DNA from: an uncultured Bacteroidales bacterium
GTDB taxonomy: Bacteria > Bacteroidota > Bacteroidia > Bacteroidales > UBA932
Direction of reading: 5' to 3'
Assembly: GCA_900316675.1 (NCBI GenBank)
Contig: ONDR01000004.1
Location: 1 to 64,000, forward strand
Length of the DNA stretch: 64,000 bases
A model generated the notes under the pieces. The model was not told where the DNA came from and made no database searches. It saw only the letters and a program-made list of their open reading frames with translations. Below, one piece after another: positions 60,238-64,000 of the stretch. Numbering within the stretch: position 1 is the first letter of the stretch; each line of letters starts with the position of its first letter. The position numbers and the translations under genes were made by a program.

Positions 60238-61419
60238 TTATTCTTCGGCCTTTGGCGGTTCCCAGATGAAGACGTTTTTCTCCCGATAGGAATCGATGAC
60301 GTAATTGCATTGCGCCTTGTTTAGCATCCAGTTCCTACAGGAGCCTGCGAACTTGAATTTATCGACCGTATCTTCTTTGACGGTTCTATTGTACACCAAT
60401 TGCTGGACTTTTACTTTCTGCTGTGTGCGATAATCGAAGCGTTCCACCTCCACTGGGATGCGACAATTTCTATATCTGGCGCAATAGACACAATGCCTGG
60501 CCGGCAGATCTCGAAGGAGAGCATGGGCAATGCCAAGATTAAACACGTCGAATTTCGGTCTGAAATGTCGTTCTCTGTGTAGATTCAAGTGGTTTACCTC
60601 CAATGCAGTGTCGACGAAATGCTTGGTGTCCATTTCCCCGCATGATACATAATCATCCTGACAGGCCATTCTCCCGTCCTTGAGGAGAACGAATCTATCC
60701 AGCTTCTTGAGGTCGTCACGATGGAATTCCCTGTCGAAGTGATGGAACATAATGAAGGACGGTTCCGGCTCAGGATGGTAATAGTATCGGTAGTAGGAAT
60801 ACTGCGGCTTGGGTTCTTCCTTGACTGTTACCATCGGCCCTTTATTCTCTACGATGGGGCGTTTGAAATCGGCCTCGCTGCGTATCTTTATCTCTATGAT
60901 ACGATTGCCGGATTCCAGTTTCTCCGGCGTGCAGTCGTGGCTCACGGAGACCTCCAGGAAGATGGGTGGCAGGTCCGGATTTTTGCTGCTGGTCAGAAGG
61001 ACATCGGCCCGGTAGCCATCATAGACGCCCTCAATCTGGCAAGTGTCGTATTTCTCCTTCAAATCAAAGGTGTGCAGCGTTGTCCCCGAGCATTCTTTCC
61101 ATTGAAATTGCTTGAATAGCTGGCAGGAATCTTTATGTGGACACTCGTTTGTGGCGTAGTATGAGACTTCGAACTTGGGCTGTGATTCGAACTGCTTGGC
61201 CAGGTATTTTTTGGCCAGGTTGTGCAGATAAGTTTCCGGATTACAGAGGTCGTTGACCTTGTGCCGGAAATGATCTGTTTTGTCCTTGCACAAGACCGGT
61301 ACCATCTCCTTATCGCAGCCCAGGCAATAATACTTATGCTCGGCGCGATTTTCTTGGGTTATCTCGCCGATATTGTGGACATCGCCATTCTCATCTACTG
61401 CGTTGGGATATGTAATCAT
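60238..61419 (-). CDS. CoiA-like nuclease-family protein
   Basis: 393 aa. N-terminal zinc-type CxxC (Cys32, Cys35) followed by DHFRHK (His50-His53), helix with HNLAKKYLAKQFE, then a restriction-nuclease-like core: Asp139 in YRADVLLTSS and Glu156 in IFLEVSVSHD. This is the competence protein CoiA layout. The C-terminal ~230 residues (His/Arg/Cys-rich, PARHCVYCARYRNC) are additional and unrecognised. Ends a three-gene minus-strand run with 61423 (3-nt gap) and 61876. DNA processing during transfer or defence is inferred. Confidence 0.68.
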   Translation of the reverse strand: MITYPNAVDENGDVHNIGEITQENRAEHKYYCLGCDKEMVPVLCKDKTDHFRHKVNDLCNPETYLHNLAKKYLAKQFESQPKFEVSYYATNECPHKDSCQLFKQFQWKECSGTTLHTFDLKEKYDTCQIEGVYDGYRADVLLTSSKNPDLPPIFLEVSVSHDCTPEKLESGNRIIEIKIRSEADFKRPIVENKGPMVTVKEEPKPQYSYYRYYYHPEPEPSFIMFHHFDREFHRDDLKKLDRFVLLKDGRMACQDDYVSCGEMDTKHFVDTALEVNHLNLHRERHFRPKFDVFNLGIAHALLRDLPARHCVYCARYRNCRIPVEVERFDYRTQQKVKVQQLVYNRTVKEDTVDKFKFAGSCRNWMLNKAQCNYVIDSYREKNVFIWEPPKAEE

Positions 61420-61422
61420 AGT

Positions 61423-61863
61423 TTAATGAGGCAGGATGTCTATGGTTCGCATTAGGTCACGGAGGCGGTCATCGAGGATTTCCGGGTAGAAATGGCCTTC
61501 GACGATGACTTGTGCGAGGACGTTGTGGCCCTTTTCCTTTGGCGAGGTGTAGTGTTCGGTTACGTGGTAGAAGCCATCGGCCTTCTTCTCGTATTTGAGT
61601 TTCTTCACCCACCAGCCTGAGCGGGTAAGGTAGTACCAGCCGCCCAGGAGGTAAGGTGCATAGCGGGCTTCCCAACTGGGGTCGTAGCCTTTGGTGAAGA
61701 TGACCATCTGTTCTTCTGACAGCGGGATGTCTGGGACTTCTTCTTTCTCCCAGACCGGCGAGTTCTCTATCTGCTTCAGCAACGAATGGTGCAACCGGGC
61801 CATTGCCCAGGTGTCCTTGTCATTGCGGTCGAAGTACAACTCATATTCGTTTTCTGGCTTCAT
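61423..61863 (-). CDS. Uncharacterised protein in CoiA-like gene run
   Basis: 146 aa, acidic, Trp/Tyr-rich (LLGGWYYLTRSGWWVKKLKY). No signal peptide, membrane segment or known motif seen. 12 nt after the 61876 gene and 3 nt before the CoiA-like gene, so likely co-expressed. Function unknown. Confidence 0.62.
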   Translation of the reverse strand: MKPENEYELYFDRNDKDTWAMARLHHSLLKQIENSPVWEKEEVPDIPLSEEQMVIFTKGYDPSWEARYAPYLLGGWYYLTRSGWWVKKLKYEKKADGFYHVTEHYTSPKEKGHNVLAQVIVEGHFYPEILDDRLRDLMRTIDILPH

Positions 61864-61875
61864 AGAAGGAGGCTA

Positions 61876-62454
61876 TTAGCGGTCATAGAATACTGTTTTG
61901 ATGAAGGACTGGCCGCAGGTGGGGCAACCGTAGTCGGGGCTGTCGGGGCTGATGCAGCAGCCTCCGAGGAGGATTTCGCCACGCTCGGCTGCTTCCATCA
62001 TTTCGTGGCCGGGATAGCCGTACTGGATGCGGAGGACCTTGCTCCCGCAGTGAGGGCATTTCACGGGCTTGCGACGGACCGGGATGGCTGGATCGTTGAC
62101 GTGAACGGATTCCTTCAGGTGGTCATAGTATCGGCCCAGGAATTCTCCGGAGACGCTATCCGGATGCTCGAGCATAGGTTCGTCGGGCTTGGTGCCGGTG
62201 AGCATTGCGTAGCACTTCATATAGCGCTCCACGGTGTCGTTGTTGGCATCTTCCGGAGGATAGATCCAGTTGTTGCGAATCCACATTCCCAGCTCGAAAT
62301 GCTCATTAGCCGTGAACTCTTCTTTTGTTTCCTCGATGGCCATCCGCTTTTCTTCCAGCGTAAAGATTTCGTCAAGAATCTTGAAGGCTTCTTCTTCGGT
62401 TACAGGAACTTTGCAAACGATGTCCTGGGATTGGGTATTATTCTCTGTGTACAT
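61876..62454 (-). CDS. Uncharacterised zinc-ribbon protein
   Basis: 192 aa from ATG 62454; the frame extends to 62499, but the -7 box at 62476-62483 lies inside that extension. N-terminal helical region rich in Glu/Lys (EEEAFKILDEIFTLEEKRM), C-terminal paired Cys motifs CPHCGSKVL and GCPTCGQSF with Gly-Cys-Cys between, a zinc ribbon. Could bind nucleic acid. First gene of the run leading to the CoiA-like gene. Confidence 0.65.
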   Translation of the reverse strand: MYTENNTQSQDIVCKVPVTEEEAFKILDEIFTLEEKRMAIEETKEEFTANEHFELGMWIRNNWIYPPEDANNDTVERYMKCYAMLTGTKPDEPMLEHPDSVSGEFLGRYYDHLKESVHVNDPAIPVRRKPVKCPHCGSKVLRIQYGYPGHEMMEAAERGEILLGGCCISPDSPDYGCPTCGQSFIKTVFYDR

Positions 62455-62475
62455 GGCGCTTGGGGTTGTTTGGTG

Positions 62476-62483
62476 CAAATGTA
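62476..62483 (-). promoter_or_regulatory. Promoter of the three-gene run
   Basis: Minus-strand TACATTTG, 21 nt before ATG 62454. Upstream (62494-62506) is GTCAACTTGTGAC, a nearly symmetric site with GTCA/TGAC ends, a candidate operator for the WYL regulator whose gene ends at 62527. Confidence 0.45.
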
Positions 62484-62526
62484 AACTATCTGTCGTCAAC
62501 TTGTGACAACAGGGTTTACTGCTGCG

Positions 62527-63507
62527 TCAGTACGTAGAGTTAATGTGGGCAGCGTGGCGCTTGAGGTATGCTATGAGTTCGTCTCCTTCCATTACCTCTA
62601 TGTTGCCTTCGAGGCCCATCACGAAGCGCCCTACTCCGTCGAGGCCGCGGACCGGACCTTCCCAAATCCAGTACTCTTCCTCCTCGTTTTCCATATCGTG
62701 CGGCGGGAGTTCCAGGGGTTCCTGCATGACACACATATCTTCCTCCAGCAGCCCGTTCTGGGCGGAGAGGTATTTTTCGGCCAGCGGGAATTCTTCTACC
62801 AGCAGGTTCTTGGCCAGTGTGTTGAGACGCAGCACCACGTGGTACTCCTTGTCTCCGTGGAAGCGGAAGACATCCATCGGCAGGCTGTGGTGGGCCAGCT
62901 CATTGGACCAGCGGTCCGGTGTCTTTTCCACGTCTCCCATTCGCAGGACGATGAAACGCTTGTTCTTGCCGTCCGTGAGGTCATACGCCCAGACGCCGGC
63001 GTAGTTGGAAGTCATCTGGAAGGGTTCCACCAGGTGGTCCGCTGTGATACCGGAGTGGGATGATGAGTAGTCCACGAGGCGCACTACCTTCTTGTCCCGG
63101 ATGGCTTCTACCAGCGCCTGGACTTTGGCAGCGGTGGAAGGTCGGTCGGTGAAATCGGCAATGGAGGTTTTGTCGTAGATGGCCGACAGTTTGCGCTTCA
63201 GCTCGTTTTTGAGCGAATTGCTGGGGTCGAGCGAATCGATGAGCCGATTGACGATAAAAGCCTCCTCCGGCGAGAAATAGACAATGTTGTGCAGGTCCTT
63301 GACGCCATTCCCAACACTGACCAGCCGGTACTTGTAGTCGTCCACCTTCTCCACGGCAAACCCCGCCTCCTTGAAAGTGTCGATGTAGCGGTAGATAGTC
63401 CGCTGCGAAGTCTCCAACTCTGCAGCAAGCTCATCCACCGTGTAGATGCGGTTCCCTGACATCAGAACTATCAGGCGCAGGATGCGGGATATTTTGGGCT
63501 GGTCCAT
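62527..63507 (-). CDS. WYL-domain transcriptional regulator
   Basis: 326 aa. N-terminal winged helix (about 1-60, YTVDELAAELETSQRTIYRYIDTFKEAGF) and a WYL domain (about 130-240, VVRLVDYSSSHSGITADHLVEPFQM then YAGVWAYDLTDGKNKRFIVLRM). WYL regulators often sense nucleic-acid ligands and control defence or repair loci. Acidic linker ENEEEEYW near the C-terminus. It lies between the partial 63521 gene (13 nt upstream) and the 62454 promoter. Confidence 0.85.
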   Translation of the reverse strand: MDQPKISRILRLIVLMSGNRIYTVDELAAELETSQRTIYRYIDTFKEAGFAVEKVDDYKYRLVSVGNGVKDLHNIVYFSPEEAFIVNRLIDSLDPSNSLKNELKRKLSAIYDKTSIADFTDRPSTAAKVQALVEAIRDKKVVRLVDYSSSHSGITADHLVEPFQMTSNYAGVWAYDLTDGKNKRFIVLRMGDVEKTPDRWSNELAHHSLPMDVFRFHGDKEYHVVLRLNTLAKNLLVEEFPLAEKYLSAQNGLLEEDMCVMQEPLELPPHDMENEEEEYWIWEGPVRGLDGVGRFVMGLEGNIEVMEGDELIAYLKRHAAHINSTY

Positions 63508-63520
63508 AGGCTATATACTC

Positions 63521-64000
63521 TTATTCTTCCTCATCCTTCTCGATATTGAGTATTTCATATACTCGCCATTTATCATCGCCTGTTAAGACTGCCTTTGCTT
63601 CAACATAGCAATCTGAATGGATTTTATATTTTTCGAGAAGCGATTTATGCACGTAATAATCTCCGATGAATGCGAAATCTGGTCTACCCCAATCGAGTCC
63701 ACCTTTATATTTCACTTCAAGAAAGCCGGAAATCTTCTTTACCAAATCACTATTAACTTCTTCTGTAGCCTCCGCTTTGATGACCTCAATAACTTTCTTC
63801 TGATGGCCGGGATTCTTTTTATCGTCTATTGTTCTTACGTAATAATGTATGATCATGCAATCTCCGACAGAAGGACGAAGTTCAGTCTGATCAAAATGCA
63901 GTATACCAGAAAGCTTCTTAGGACCTAATACAAAATGGAACAATTGCTTCTGGGTGTTCACATCATCCACAACCACCGTTCTGGATTTAAACTGCTGCAG
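63521..64000 (-). CDS. C-terminal part of an uncharacterised protein (gene leaves the window)
   Basis: The frame is open to the window edge (LQQFKSRTVVVDDVN...), so only the last ~160 residues are visible. Two beta-rich segments: LFHFVLGPKKLSGILHFDQ and PDFAFIGDYYVHKSLLEKYK followed by YVEAKAVLTGDDKWRVYEI, OB/cold-shock-like in pattern. Might belong to a multi-domain conflict or defence protein, but I cannot name the family. It would be transcribed ahead of the WYL gene. Confidence 0.55.
   Translation of the reverse strand: MQQFKSRTVVVDDVNTQKQLFHFVLGPKKLSGILHFDQTELRPSVGDCMIIHYYVRTIDDKKNPGHQKKVIEVIKAEATEEVNSDLVKKISGFLEVKYKGGLDWGRPDFAFIGDYYVHKSLLEKYKIHSDCYVEAKAVLTGDDKWRVYEILNIEKDEEE

Noticed and set aside
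62455..62499. Upstream start for the zinc-ribbon gene
   Set aside because: The -7 box at 62476-62483 lies within it; ATG 62454 fits the promoter.
1..64000. CRISPR array, rRNA or tRNA genes
   Set aside because: No regularly spaced direct repeats with unique spacers and no cloverleaf-like or rRNA sequence recognised by eye; a tRNAscan/barrnap run would settle it.

Overview
The window is a Bacteroidota chromosome segment, almost certainly Bacteroidales. Supporting evidence: SusC/SusD outer-membrane pair, TAnnTTTG-type -7 promoter boxes ahead of many genes, fused DAHP synthase/chorismate mutase, a FrdC/SdhC-type cytochrome b, and the order mreB-mreC-mreD-mrdA-rodA. I cannot fix family or genus from sequence alone. 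No rRNA, tRNA or CRISPR array was seen.

1-4.3 kb: a frameshifted Hsp20 gene, a lipoprotein histidine phosphatase, a secreted tandem-domain esterase and a membrane-anchored nucleoside-deaminase-like protein. Between the deaminase and rodA lies an array of GTAAAA hexamers spaced by about 10 bp. 4.4-10.1 kb: the cell-elongation operon (minus strand: mreB, mreC, mreD, mrdA, rodA). 10.1-38.6 kb: mostly housekeeping: ispD, an Lrp/AsnC regulator, topA, PBP1A-ddl-prmC, a U32 peptidase, an M16-family protein lacking its zinc motif, hemW, a PIN toxin-antitoxin pair beside a 190-bp inverted-repeat element, an sdhC without sdhA/sdhB, pyrH-frr-DAHP synthase, lpxK, dusB, and rplM-rpsI-rpsB-tsf with a structured leader before rpsB.

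38.6-56.2 kb: a carbohydrate-utilisation region. A DeoR regulator faces a long co-directional cluster: AgaS-like isomerase, GatZ/KbaZ aldolase subunit, PfkB kinase, GH36-like glycosidase, SusC, SusD, a surface lipoprotein, a lipoprotein amidohydrolase and a histidine phosphatase. A cyclophilin and a GH20 hexosaminidase follow. The content suggests uptake and breakdown of galactosamine- or galactose-containing glycans through the tagatose-phosphate route (inference).

56.2-64 kb: accessory DNA. After GH20 there is an exact sigma-54 consensus with no gene behind it, only a GNRA-loop hairpin. Then come a tyrosine integrase, a repressor-like HTH gene with overlapping divergent promoters, a small protein, a MobV-relaxase-like protein whose metal and catalytic residues are all replaced, an IS21-type remnant, two hairpins that keep pairing despite different sequence, and a minus-strand set containing a CoiA-like nuclease, two unknown proteins, a WYL regulator and a partial gene that leaves the window. 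The right end of this element is not visible.
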